Positions 8,301 to 16,734 of a stretch of 64,000 bases of DNA are shown piece by piece. A model generated the notes under the pieces. The model was not told the origin of the DNA, did not search any database, and worked only from the letters and a program-made list of their open reading frames with translations. The position numbers were made by a program, and so were the translations under genes. The stretch is from the NCBI GenBank assembly GCA_020849765.1, contig JADLAY010000072.1, forward strand, positions 1-64,000. Direction: 5' to 3'. Source of the stretch: Anaerolineae bacterium. Lineage in GTDB: Bacteria > Chloroflexota > Anaerolineae > Aggregatilineales > Phototrophicaceae. Every line of letters begins with the position of its first letter. Position 1 is the first letter of the stretch.

Positions 8301-9257
8301 ATGGCTAAGTACCTGTTGCGCCGCTTGTTACTGACCATTCCGGTTTTGATTGCCATCACCATGATCGTGTTTGGCTTGATGGAATTGGCTCCAGGTGACG
8401 TCGCAGATTACTTCGTGAGTCCGGAAGTTCAGATGTCGCCGGAAGCGCTCGACCAATTGCGCGCGCGTTTCGGGCTGGATCAACCGCTTCCGGTTCGCTA
8501 TCTGAACTGGGTCGGCAACGTCATCCAGGGCGATCTGGGTTACCGGTTCACCGATGGCGAAGCGGTCGCCACCGTCGTGGGTCGCCGCCTATCGGCCAGT
8601 CTGCCCTTGATCGGGCTGGCAATCGTCATTGGCATCGCGGTCGGTGTGCCGCTCGGCGTCTTCACCGGCCTGCGCCAATATTCATTCTGGGACTTTTCGT
8701 TGACGGGCCTCTCGTTTCTCGGCATTTCGATGCCCGCATTCGTCACCGGAATTGTCGCGCTGTTCATCTTTTCGATTCAACTGCACTGGTTCCCGACCGG
8801 TGGCATGCGCCCGGTCGACCGACCGGCGACGTTTGGCGACTCGCTCTACTATCTGATTTTGCCGGCGACAGTGCTGAGCCTCAACTACGTGGCGACCTAC
8901 ATGCGCTACACACGATTCAGCATGCTCGAAGTCATCCACTCAGATTACGTGCGTACAGCCCGCGCCAAGGGACTCAGCGAGCGCGCCGTCACCTGGGCGC
9001 ACACGGTGCCAAATGCCCTGCTGCCGGTCGTGACCGTCATCGGCCTGAGCCTGCCCAATCTGGTGGTCGGCGCAGTCTTCACGGAAACCATCTTCAGCTG
9101 GCCCGGCATGGGGACGCTCTATCTGGAAGCGGTCAACGGGCGTGATGTGCCCTTGCTGATGGGGATGAACCTCGTCATCGCCATCGTCGTGCTGGTGGGC
9201 AACATCGTCACGGATATGGCCTACGCGGTGGTAGACCCACGGATTCGTTATGACTAG
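8301..9257 (+). CDS. ABC transporter permease, DppB-like
   Basis: This 318-residue inner-membrane permease is of the dipeptide/oligopeptide DppB type. It opens with KYLLRRLLLTIPVLIAITMI, typical of the first membrane helix. It has the TPEA-like loop region SPEALDQLRARFGLDQPLPVRYLNWV and the coupling region DYVRTARAKGLSERAVTWAH that docks on the ATPase. Near the C terminus it carries FSWPGMGTLYLEAV. It overlaps the next permease by eight bases. Together they form the membrane channel for the receptor upstream. Confidence 0.94.
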   Translation: MAKYLLRRLLLTIPVLIAITMIVFGLMELAPGDVADYFVSPEVQMSPEALDQLRARFGLDQPLPVRYLNWVGNVIQGDLGYRFTDGEAVATVVGRRLSASLPLIGLAIVIGIAVGVPLGVFTGLRQYSFWDFSLTGLSFLGISMPAFVTGIVALFIFSIQLHWFPTGGMRPVDRPATFGDSLYYLILPATVLSLNYVATYMRYTRFSMLEVIHSDYVRTARAKGLSERAVTWAHTVPNALLPVVTVIGLSLPNLVVGAVFTETIFSWPGMGTLYLEAVNGRDVPLLMGMNLVIAIVVLVGNIVTDMAYAVVDPRIRYD

Positions 9258-10146
9258 TATTGCGCAACCCGCGATTGCCCAGATCAAAGCGCCCAAGCGC
9301 GATTCCATCAGTGCTCGCATCTTGCGCCGGTTCCTGCGCAACCGGATGGCGGTCATCGCCACCGCGATTCTGATCGTGCTCTCAATCGCAGCCATTTTCG
9401 CGCCCGTCATCGAACGTTACGAATACGACCAGGTCGATTTGCGCAACCGATCCGCAGCGCCCAGTGCGGAGCACTGGTTCGGCACCGACCGCGTCGGGCG
9501 TGACGTATGGAGCCGCACCGTGCATGGCGCGCGCGTCTCACTGGTCGTCGGTCTCGGCGCCACGGCGATCGCAACCGTCATCGGCACGGTGGTCGGCGCG
9601 TTCTCCGGCTATTTTGGCGGCTGGGTCGACATGATCTTGATGCGGCTGACGGATGTCGTCATGACGTTTCCGAGCATCGTCATCATGCTCACACTGGCGG
9701 CGCTGCTGCCGCGTAACGTGTGGAGCATCTTGCTGATCATTGGCGGTCTCAGTTGGCCGCCAGTTGCGCGATTGATCCGCGGCCAGTTCCTGTCCTACAA
9801 ACAGCAGGAATTCGTGCTGGCGGCGCATACGCTGGGCATTCCGGCCCGGCGCATCATGTTTGCTCATATTCTGCCGAACACCTTTGCGCCGTTGGTGGCG
9901 CTGATCACCTTTAGCGTGGGTTCTGCCATCCTGACCGAGGCCGGGTTGAGCTTCCTGGGACTGGGCGTTCCGCCGCCCGCACCGAGCTGGGGCAACATGC
10001 TGGAAACCGCACGCAACCTTGATATTTTGCGCAATCTGCCGTGGATGTGGATTCCGCCGGCATTCATGACCGTGCTGACCGTGATGTGTGTGAATTTCAT
10101 CGGCGACGGGTTACGAGACGCGGTAGATCCGCACCTTGTCCTCTAG
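9250..10146 (+). CDS. ABC transporter permease, DppC-like
   Basis: This 298-residue partner permease is of the DppC type. A cytoplasmic N-terminal segment leads to the first helix (about residues 35-55). The motif HWFGTDRVGRDVWSRTVHGAR is characteristic of DppC, and the EAA-type coupling loop is FVLAAHTLGIPARRIMFAHI. The end is GLRDAVDPH, also typical. It overlaps dppB-like by eight bases. No DppD/DppF-type ATPase gene follows; the next genes are catabolic enzymes. The complex must therefore borrow ATPases encoded elsewhere. Confidence 0.94.
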   Translation: MTSIAQPAIAQIKAPKRDSISARILRRFLRNRMAVIATAILIVLSIAAIFAPVIERYEYDQVDLRNRSAAPSAEHWFGTDRVGRDVWSRTVHGARVSLVVGLGATAIATVIGTVVGAFSGYFGGWVDMILMRLTDVVMTFPSIVIMLTLAALLPRNVWSILLIIGGLSWPPVARLIRGQFLSYKQQEFVLAAHTLGIPARRIMFAHILPNTFAPLVALITFSVGSAILTEAGLSFLGLGVPPPAPSWGNMLETARNLDILRNLPWMWIPPAFMTVLTVMCVNFIGDGLRDAVDPHLVL

Positions 10147-10166
10147 CACAACGAAAGACGACGACG

Positions 10167-11003
10167 ATGCGAGGAAAAAAACTTCGACAAGCCTTAACCA
10201 GTGGGAAGCGCGTTTATGGCATTGCGCTAGAGGGGTTTGGGCACCCACGTTGGCCCCGTTTCTTTGCCAACCGCGGGCTGGATTTCATCTGGGTGGAGAG
10301 CGAGCACGCCCCCAACGATCGCGAGACTATCTCGTGGGCGACACAGCTCTATGCCGCCTACAATATTTGCCCGCTGCTGCGCATCCCGGAGCCTTCGGCC
10401 GCGCTGGCGGCGATGGGCGTCGATGCGGGTGCGCAGGGCATCATCGCCCCTTACATCGAGACGGTGGAGCAGGTCAAGCAATTGAAAGGTGCGGTCAAGT
10501 ATCGCCCGCTCAAGGGTGAGGCGCTGCAAACTGCGCTGAACACCGGCAAGTTCCCCAGCGCCGAAAGCGAAGCCTACCTGCCCATGTATAACGAAGATGC
10601 TGTCCTCGTCATCATGATCGAAAGCCCGGCGGGCGTGCGCAATCTGCCGGATCTGCTGGCTGTTGGCGGCGTCGACGCGGTGCTCATGGGCCCACACGAC
10701 CTGTCGATCTCGCACGGCGTGCCGGAGCAATACGATCACCCGATCTTCGTCGAAGCCCTGCAGAAGGTCATCAGCATTTGCCAGCAGCATTCGGTCGGTG
10801 TCGGCATTCACTACATCAACGGCACCGTCGAACGCGCCGTCTCGTGGGCAAATTGGGGCTTCAACCTGATCAGTCACCGCGGCGATACCCTGTTCATCGC
10901 GGAAGGCGCGCAGCGTGAAATCGGCGAACTGCGCGCGCAACTTGGCGACAATACCGTGACCAGCGCCTCAAGTTCGATGCTTGAGTCCGGGCACTCAATG
11001 TGA
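10167..11003 (+). CDS. HpcH/HpaI-family aldolase (2-keto-3-deoxy acid type)
   Basis: This 278-residue TIM-barrel protein belongs to the class II pyruvate aldolases, which cleave 2-keto-3-deoxy acids to pyruvate and an aldehyde using a divalent metal. Family signatures are FIWVESEHAPNDRE (residues ~36-49), VDAGAQGIIAPYIE, VIMIESPAGVRNL with the metal-ligand Glu, and VDAVLMGPHDLS. The ATG at 10167 is chosen because the upstream extension overlaps the permease gene and lacks homology. It starts 20 bases after dppC-like and 20 bases before the lyase-like gene. It probably cleaves a sugar-acid intermediate; the substrate is not determinable. Confidence 0.9.
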   Translation: MRGKKLRQALTSGKRVYGIALEGFGHPRWPRFFANRGLDFIWVESEHAPNDRETISWATQLYAAYNICPLLRIPEPSAALAAMGVDAGAQGIIAPYIETVEQVKQLKGAVKYRPLKGEALQTALNTGKFPSAESEAYLPMYNEDAVLVIMIESPAGVRNLPDLLAVGGVDAVLMGPHDLSISHGVPEQYDHPIFVEALQKVISICQQHSVGVGIHYINGTVERAVSWANWGFNLISHRGDTLFIAEGAQREIGELRAQLGDNTVTSASSSMLESGHSM

Positions 11004-11022
11004 TCGTGTGGAGTAACATGCA

Positions 11023-11913
11023 ATGAGCAATCCATATACCGGAGTCTGGCCTGCGCTGGTCACCCCCAACGTGCCTGAGGGCGGACTCAACGAGTCTGTT
11101 TTGCGTGAACTAACCGAGTATCTGATCGGGAAGGGCGTCAGCGGCTTCTACGTCGGCGGCACGACCGGCGAGGGCATCTTCATGCCCGCAACCGATCGCA
11201 AGCGGCTGGTCGAAATCGTCCTGGAACAGGTCGCGGAACGCGTGCCAATCCTCGTCCACGTGGGCGCGATTGCGGCAGGCGACGCCATCGACCTGGCGCG
11301 GCACGCGCGCGATCACGGTGCGGCGGGCATCAGCAGCATCATTCCGCCGCTCTACGAGAGTATCGACATCATCACGCGCTATTTCGAGACGCTGGCGAGC
11401 GCCGTGCCGGATGTCTCGCTCTATTCCTACCTGCTCAACCCCAGCCTCGATGCGGTCGCATTGATGGAGCGTCTGAAGCAGATTCCGTCGATCAACGGCA
11501 CAAAATACACCGGCTCGAACATGTTCGAACTGCAGCAGATCATCGAACTAAGCGATGACGACTGGACGATCTTCTCCGGCATGGACGAGCAGTGCGCCTA
11601 CGCGGCGATGATGGGCGCCACCGGCTGTGTGGGATCGACGCTCAACTTCATGCCCGGCGTCTACAAAGCCATCCGCAACAACGTCGAGCAGGGCAACTAC
11701 GTCAAAGCCCAGGAACTCCAGGTCAGCGCCAATCACGTCACGGCGGCGATGTCCAAAGTCGGTTTCCAGGGCGCGCTCTACGAAATCCTGGGCATCCTGG
11801 GCTTCGAATGCGCGTCGCCACGGCTGCCCCGCATCCCGCTGACCGAGGCGCTGCGTACGCAACTGCGCGAAATGCTCAATGCGACGGACTTCCGCGCCCT
11901 GGTCGATATGTAG
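11023..11913 (+). CDS. N-acetylneuraminate lyase-like protein (DapA/NanA family)
   Basis: This 296-residue TIM-barrel class I aldolase forms a Schiff base with pyruvate. It resembles NanA more than DapA: GFYVGGTTGEG in the pyruvate loop, ILVHVG after it, and SGMDEQCAYAAMMGATGCVGST aligning with the NanA region NGYDE...GIGST. The Schiff-base Lys sits in NGTKYTG and the catalytic Tyr in LYSYLLN. NanA splits N-acetylneuraminate into ManNAc and pyruvate. The convergent operon encodes an AGE epimerase and a GH33 sialidase, which supports a sialic acid role. Other 2-keto-3-deoxy acids remain possible. Confidence 0.87.
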   Translation: MSNPYTGVWPALVTPNVPEGGLNESVLRELTEYLIGKGVSGFYVGGTTGEGIFMPATDRKRLVEIVLEQVAERVPILVHVGAIAAGDAIDLARHARDHGAAGISSIIPPLYESIDIITRYFETLASAVPDVSLYSYLLNPSLDAVALMERLKQIPSINGTKYTGSNMFELQQIIELSDDDWTIFSGMDEQCAYAAMMGATGCVGSTLNFMPGVYKAIRNNVEQGNYVKAQELQVSANHVTAAMSKVGFQGALYEILGILGFECASPRLPRIPLTEALRTQLREMLNATDFRALVDM

Positions 11914-11931
11914 CAGGCCGCATCCGTCGCT

Positions 11932-13737
11932 TCACGAATCTGATGCCCGCCGCTGCACGAGACGAGCCTCGACGGCGGGCAGCCCCTCGATTTCCGCACG
12001 AATCGTCGTCCCGTCCGCGCCGTCTGCCGCCAGGCTCAGTTGATGGCCGGGCGACCCCAGCGTGACCACGTCGCCAGGAAACAGCGTGATGAACTGCGAG
12101 ATGAAGGCGATGACCTGGGCCGCATCCAGACGGTAATCGCCGGTGCTTCCCTGCGCCGATCCGACGTCCGAGACGGAGAGCGAGAACGCATGCGCCAGCG
12201 GATCATCCAGCGGCGATAACGCACCGATCACGTTGAAGCCGTCGGCCCAACGGGCGTAGACCTGCGGTAAGTTGCGCTCTTGCGGCGTTGCCGGTTCGAG
12301 GATGACGTCGGCAAACGAGCTATCATGCAGGCCGATCATCGCCGCGTAACCCGCGATGGAGTCCGCCGCTTCCTCGGCAGTGACGCCGTGCGTCAGACGG
12401 TTGATGACACAAGCCAGCTCGCAACTCACACTCAGATTCGCCGCCCTGGCCGGGATTTCGACCTCGCTGCCGCTGGCGGCCAGCGCGCGGGCGGGCGCAT
12501 TCAAGAAGCGTGGATACGGGCGCACTTGCAGCCCTTCGGCGTCCGCTGCCGCCGTATTCTTGAAGACGATCCAGAAGTGACGCGCATGCTCCGGCTGCCA
12601 GGCTGACGGATCGGCAAGCGACGACCTGTCCAGATCGATCAGGTCACGCACGACCGGCGACGGGTGGACGCGCCCTTCAGAGCGAGTGCTGCGCCACTCG
12701 TCCTCCGCGGACATGACGACGAGCGGATTGCGCAAGACGCCGACTCGCTCGATCTCGCTCTCGATCACTTCGCCTTCGCCGGGCGCCCAGGTGTCGATCG
12801 TGGGCGAACCATCGTAGCCCATCGTCCCCATGTGGATGACGTCGCCGGGGTACAGCGTCATGACCGATGATAACCAGTGTACCGTCCGCTCGATACCCAG
12901 GTGCATCGCCCCGGTGTGCGAACGGTCGCGCAGGAAGCCATTTTGCCGGGTGTAGATGAGCAGGTCGTAGGGATTGCCAATCTCGTCCATCGTGACGAGG
13001 TATGGCCCCATCGGCGAGCGCGCGTCGGACTTCTTGTCGCCCCACGAACTCATGGCGTCTTCGAACCAATCGTAAGGCTCCGGCTGGTCGAACATGAGGC
13101 GGCGGAAATAATCGAATGTGACGTCGGAGACGACCGTCAGCCCGGCGATGTGACGCATCGCCTCGCCAACCGGGATATCGCGTCCACCACGCCCAATGAT
13201 CACCCCCAGCTCCGGATTCCAACCGCCGACGAGCAGATCTGCCTGCGGCAGGCTGACCGGATCGCCCTGCCCCAACACCGATCCTTGCGGGCGTTGATGC
13301 CCCTGCGGGAATAGGTTCAGATGATAGCGTTCCGGGATGTGCCGCCAGACGGTCGGGCTGTTCTGCACCAGGCCGAAGAACAGACGCGGTCGCGGAACCG
13401 GCGCGCGCAGCCGCACCTGGCTGACCGGTGCGCCCGCCACTTGAAGGATGTAGGCGTCGCTCTGTTCCAGGAAGCGCAGCAAGAAGTCATGCATCCGCCG
13501 CAGCGCGCTCATGCCCGCCTCGCCAAGCGACAACAGCTCGACCATATCGTCCGGCGCTGCGCCCGCGAAGAAGCGGGGCTTCGATACAAAGTACGGTGCT
13601 GTCCCCCGCGAGGCATACAGCTCCAGCCGTTCTTGCACCAACGCCGGAACAAAGACCCAATCGCCACCCGCATGCGGATGCGGCAGAACCAATCCCAGAT
13701 GTTCGCGTCCATCCCAGACAAACGTCGCCAGGCGCAT
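11932..13737 (-). CDS. Tandem fumarylacetoacetate hydrolase-fold protein
   Basis: This 601-residue cytoplasmic protein has two FAH-family folds in one chain. The first (about residues 100-330) carries RPRLFFGLVQNSPTVW and NPELGVIIGRGGRDIP; the second (about 390-600) carries HFWIVFKNT, SCELACVINRL and LFPGDVVTLGSPG. FAH enzymes hydrolyse or decarboxylate diketo and 2-keto-3-deoxy acids through a metal held by Glu/Glu/Asp. The ATG at 13737 lies one base from the sialidase stop and follows AAGGGA. It is the last gene of the sialidase operon and converges on the lyase gene. HpaG is a known two-domain precedent, but this chain is much longer. The reaction is unknown. Confidence 0.85.
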   Translation of the reverse strand: MRLATFVWDGREHLGLVLPHPHAGGDWVFVPALVQERLELYASRGTAPYFVSKPRFFAGAAPDDMVELLSLGEAGMSALRRMHDFLLRFLEQSDAYILQVAGAPVSQVRLRAPVPRPRLFFGLVQNSPTVWRHIPERYHLNLFPQGHQRPQGSVLGQGDPVSLPQADLLVGGWNPELGVIIGRGGRDIPVGEAMRHIAGLTVVSDVTFDYFRRLMFDQPEPYDWFEDAMSSWGDKKSDARSPMGPYLVTMDEIGNPYDLLIYTRQNGFLRDRSHTGAMHLGIERTVHWLSSVMTLYPGDVIHMGTMGYDGSPTIDTWAPGEGEVIESEIERVGVLRNPLVVMSAEDEWRSTRSEGRVHPSPVVRDLIDLDRSSLADPSAWQPEHARHFWIVFKNTAAADAEGLQVRPYPRFLNAPARALAASGSEVEIPARAANLSVSCELACVINRLTHGVTAEEAADSIAGYAAMIGLHDSSFADVILEPATPQERNLPQVYARWADGFNVIGALSPLDDPLAHAFSLSVSDVGSAQGSTGDYRLDAAQVIAFISQFITLFPGDVVTLGSPGHQLSLAADGADGTTIRAEIEGLPAVEARLVQRRASDS

Positions 13738-13738
13738 A

Positions 13739-15739
13739 TCAGCATGTCCCTTCTTGGTGGCGCAGCGAGTCCTGCCCATCCGTCAACCAATCAAGCGTGA
13801 AACTCACGTACCAGATGCCGCCCTGATTGCCGCGCTCATACAGCAGCCCGATCTGCCCGTCCGCCTGCACGACCAGATCCGAATAAGCCGCGGGCCCAGG
13901 ATCGACGACCTTCGAAAACGCCCACGTTTGCCCTTCGTCCTCGCTCAGGCGCACGGTCATCCGTTTGCGGGCGCGTGGGTGGCTGGGATTCGCGAACACG
14001 ATCCGGCTCTTGCTGGCATCCTGCAGGTCATGACGCCAGGTGTAGCGCAGGATGCTGGCCTGCACCGCGGAGTCGATCAAGGCGGCGTCGTAGCGCGTCT
14101 CGCCAAACAGGGCCGCGCCAGAGTCGTCAAATTCGGCCAGCGTGACTGCGCGCCTGCCGGTGGGCTGCTCATCGTGATAGCTGCGGCTGTTGATCATGAC
14201 CGCGCCGTCTTGGAGTTCGACCGCGCTTGCTTCGTTCAGCCCAGGCTGAGGTGCGACACCGCCGATCTGCCACGTCTGGCCGAGATCGGCGCTCCAGAAG
14301 ACATAATTTTGCGAGTTGAAGACACTGCGATCGCCGCATGTGATCGTGCCCGCGTGGAACAGCCGCCCACGGTGCGTGCCGGATTGAAGCTGAATCGCAT
14401 GGCCGAGCGCCGGGCGCTGAATCCGCCAGTCGGACTCGGCGTTCATGACTGCCGGTCGATGCACCTGGGCGGTGATGTCGCGCGGCGGCGACCAGGTCTG
14501 CCCGTGATCGTCGCTGACGACACACCATGCGCGGCTCGTGCCGGTACCGCGCGCCAGATCCCACTCAGAATGCTCCGCCGCCGTCATCACCAGGACGATA
14601 CGCCCCGTGCCGTGGACGGTATCGACGACTGGCGAGCAGTTCTGCACCGTGTACTCTTGGCCGGCGATCACGTCCTGCGCGACGATCTGAACCGGCGTCC
14701 ACGTGCGGCCATTGTCGCTGCTTCGCTTGCAAACGATCCGGATCGGCTGGCCGGAGTCGCTGCACGTGTGCAAGCGTCCCTCGGCAAAAGCGACCAGATC
14801 GCCAGTGGCGGCGCGCACGATGCTCGGAATGCGATAGCAGGCGTGACCCTCCGTCCCATTGACGAAGACCGGCCGCGAGCGCAGCGGATTCTCCGGCCCC
14901 GCCAGTGTCAGCCTTTGTTCAACCGACGCCTCGACATGCTGATCGCTCAGGACGGTGAGCCGCACCGGGTAGTCGCCCGCGTAGCGATACTCGTGCTCGA
15001 CAAGCGCGCCATAATCCGCATAGCCGTCGCCAAAGTCCCACCAGTAAGCGCGAATCTGGCCGTCGTCCGCGTGAGAATCGCGTCCATCAAAGCGCAGCAC
15101 ACACGGCGCCCGATCGACGTTCGATGACAGCTTGATCTCTGCAATGGGCGGACGCGCATCAGCGGGCCGAAAGGCGGCGATCTCCGCGCGGCTGAGCGCT
15201 CGTGTATAGATGCGGAAGTCATCGAGTGTGCCTCCCCGCTGACGGCCAAAAGTGTGATCGAAGTGACCACCGGCGGGGTCGGTGTAGCCGCCGATGTTGA
15301 GATCGGCTGACGTCTGGATCGGCCCGCAGGCGAGCGCCACCGAGGCGGTCGCTATCGGCTCATCCTCGTCCGTCGTCTGAAGATAGCTTTCCAGGCGATT
15401 CCGCTCCCGGTCGATGATGCAGGTCACATGGCGCCACTCGGACGACGATGCGCACGCCAGCATGACCTCCGCCGCGCAACCCGCGCCATCGCGCACCCGG
15501 AAGTGCAGCTGCCCATCGTCCAGCCAGATCTCGCAGCCGGACTCGGCTTCATCACGGCAGCCCAGGTTGGCGATCACCTGCGTGCGCGCCGTGTCCGCTG
15601 CCTGAAACCAGAAGGCAATCGTAACCGAGCCATCGCCCGGAGGCGGCACGGACGCCGCGAACGAGAACTCGTCGATGACGCGCAGTTGATCGATGTCCCA
15701 GTGTGCGATGGGCTGCACGGATGCGCCGAGCTCGCTCAT
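13739..15739 (-). CDS. GH33 exo-sialidase with LamG-like and PKD domains
   Basis: This 666-residue protein should release terminal sialic acids. Residues about 20-185 form a LamG/concanavalin-like domain (TIAFWFQAADT...GTLDDFRIYTRALS). Residues about 190-285 form a PKD domain (YWWDFGDGYADYG). The rest is a six-bladed sialidase. It has the RIP-type arginine motif (CYRIPSIV), four Asp boxes near residues 340, 408, 487 and 602 (SSDNGRTW, SDDHGQTW, SADLGQTW, SEDEGQTW), LNEASAVEL with the expected Glu, and AAYSDL with the likely nucleophilic Tyr. No signal peptide is visible from the ATG at 15739, whose ATGA overlap with the previous gene stop fixes the start. It may act on imported sialosides in the cytoplasm. 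Confidence 0.92.
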   Translation of the reverse strand: MSELGASVQPIAHWDIDQLRVIDEFSFAASVPPPGDGSVTIAFWFQAADTARTQVIANLGCRDEAESGCEIWLDDGQLHFRVRDGAGCAAEVMLACASSSEWRHVTCIIDRERNRLESYLQTTDEDEPIATASVALACGPIQTSADLNIGGYTDPAGGHFDHTFGRQRGGTLDDFRIYTRALSRAEIAAFRPADARPPIAEIKLSSNVDRAPCVLRFDGRDSHADDGQIRAYWWDFGDGYADYGALVEHEYRYAGDYPVRLTVLSDQHVEASVEQRLTLAGPENPLRSRPVFVNGTEGHACYRIPSIVRAATGDLVAFAEGRLHTCSDSGQPIRIVCKRSSDNGRTWTPVQIVAQDVIAGQEYTVQNCSPVVDTVHGTGRIVLVMTAAEHSEWDLARGTGTSRAWCVVSDDHGQTWSPPRDITAQVHRPAVMNAESDWRIQRPALGHAIQLQSGTHRGRLFHAGTITCGDRSVFNSQNYVFWSADLGQTWQIGGVAPQPGLNEASAVELQDGAVMINSRSYHDEQPTGRRAVTLAEFDDSGAALFGETRYDAALIDSAVQASILRYTWRHDLQDASKSRIVFANPSHPRARKRMTVRLSEDEGQTWAFSKVVDPGPAAYSDLVVQADGQIGLLYERGNQGGIWYVSFTLDWLTDGQDSLRHQEGTC

Positions 15740-16734
15740 CCTGCGGCTTCCGAGAGTGCGATCTCGCGGCCCGCGGCGGACGACTGCTGCGCGGCCAGGA
15801 TCACGGCGATGATATGGCGCGCGTAATCGCCGGGGACGGCGGACGGCGCACCATGCTCGACGGAATTCAAGAAAGCGCGCCATTCGCGCACCAGCGCATT
15901 GTGCATCCAGTTGTCATCGGAGGTCTCCGCCACGATCTGCCAGCGCTCATCGCGCCCGATGCTGATGCCGCTCACGTAGTCGATGTTCATCATGCCTTTC
16001 GTGCACGTGAGTTCCGTCAGATGCTTGGGCGCGCCCTGCGCATAACCCGTACTGACGATTGTGCCCGCCGCGCCGCTGGCATAACGCAAGAAGAGCATCC
16101 CGGCGTCATCCGCCTGCTGGTCGTGGAAGCGCGTCATCAACTGCGCGCTGACGCTTGTCACCGGGCTGTTCATCAGCCACGTCATCCGGTCAAGGCAGTG
16201 AATGCCCGCCGTCAGCAGCATGCCGCCACCGGTGTCCGCCTGCAGATGCCACCAGCGCCGGTTCGGTTCGTACCAGAACTTCGACATGGTACTGATGCCC
16301 ATCACGACCTCGCCCAACTCCCCCGATTCGAGGATCTGTTTGGCGCGTTCGTAGGCGAGCACGAAATGATTGACGTGGCCGACCATCAGCGTGACGCCGT
16401 GTTCAGCGCAGGCGTTGATGATCTGGTCGCATTCCGCCAGCGTGGGCGCCATCGGCTTTTCCAGCAGGATGTGCTTCCCGGCGCGCGCTGCGGCCAGCAC
16501 GATCTCCGTGTGCAGGTGATGCGGCGTCGCGATGACGACCGCGTCGACCTGCGGGTCGGCCAGCAGATCGTGATAATCGGTGTAGGCTGATCCGCCATAC
16601 TTGCCGACGAAGCCGCTCAATGCCTCGGCGTTCGTGCGCGAGGCAGCGACCAGCTTAACATCCGAGACTTCGCGCATGGCCTGCGCGTGCGACTCGCCGT
16701 ACGAGCCCGCGCCGATGATGCCTACTTTGATCAT
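15736..16734 (-). CDS. Gfo/Idh/MocA-family oxidoreductase
   Basis: This 332-residue NAD(P)-dependent enzyme opens with a Rossmann motif (VGIIGAGSYGESHA). It has the family EKP motif (HILLEKPMAPT, near residue 95) with the catalytic Lys, and GGGMLLTAGIHCLDRMTW carrying the conserved active-site His. It sits between the epimerase and the sialidase with four-base ATGA overlaps on both sides, so its job is tied to theirs. Gfo/Idh/MocA enzymes of sialidase loci (NanOx/YjhC) convert 2,7-anhydro-Neu5Ac to Neu5Ac through a redox cycle; that role is plausible here but is inferred from context only. Confidence 0.92.
   Translation of the reverse strand: MIKVGIIGAGSYGESHAQAMREVSDVKLVAASRTNAEALSGFVGKYGGSAYTDYHDLLADPQVDAVVIATPHHLHTEIVLAAARAGKHILLEKPMAPTLAECDQIINACAEHGVTLMVGHVNHFVLAYERAKQILESGELGEVVMGISTMSKFWYEPNRRWWHLQADTGGGMLLTAGIHCLDRMTWLMNSPVTSVSAQLMTRFHDQQADDAGMLFLRYASGAAGTIVSTGYAQGAPKHLTELTCTKGMMNIDYVSGISIGRDERWQIVAETSDDNWMHNALVREWRAFLNSVEHGAPSAVPGDYARHIIAVILAAQQSSAAGREIALSEAAG

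Noticed and set aside
13511..15127. Plus-strand frame of 538 codons
   Set aside because: It lies opposite the GH33 sialidase and FAH genes, whose domains are unmistakable. The composition is that of a shadow frame.
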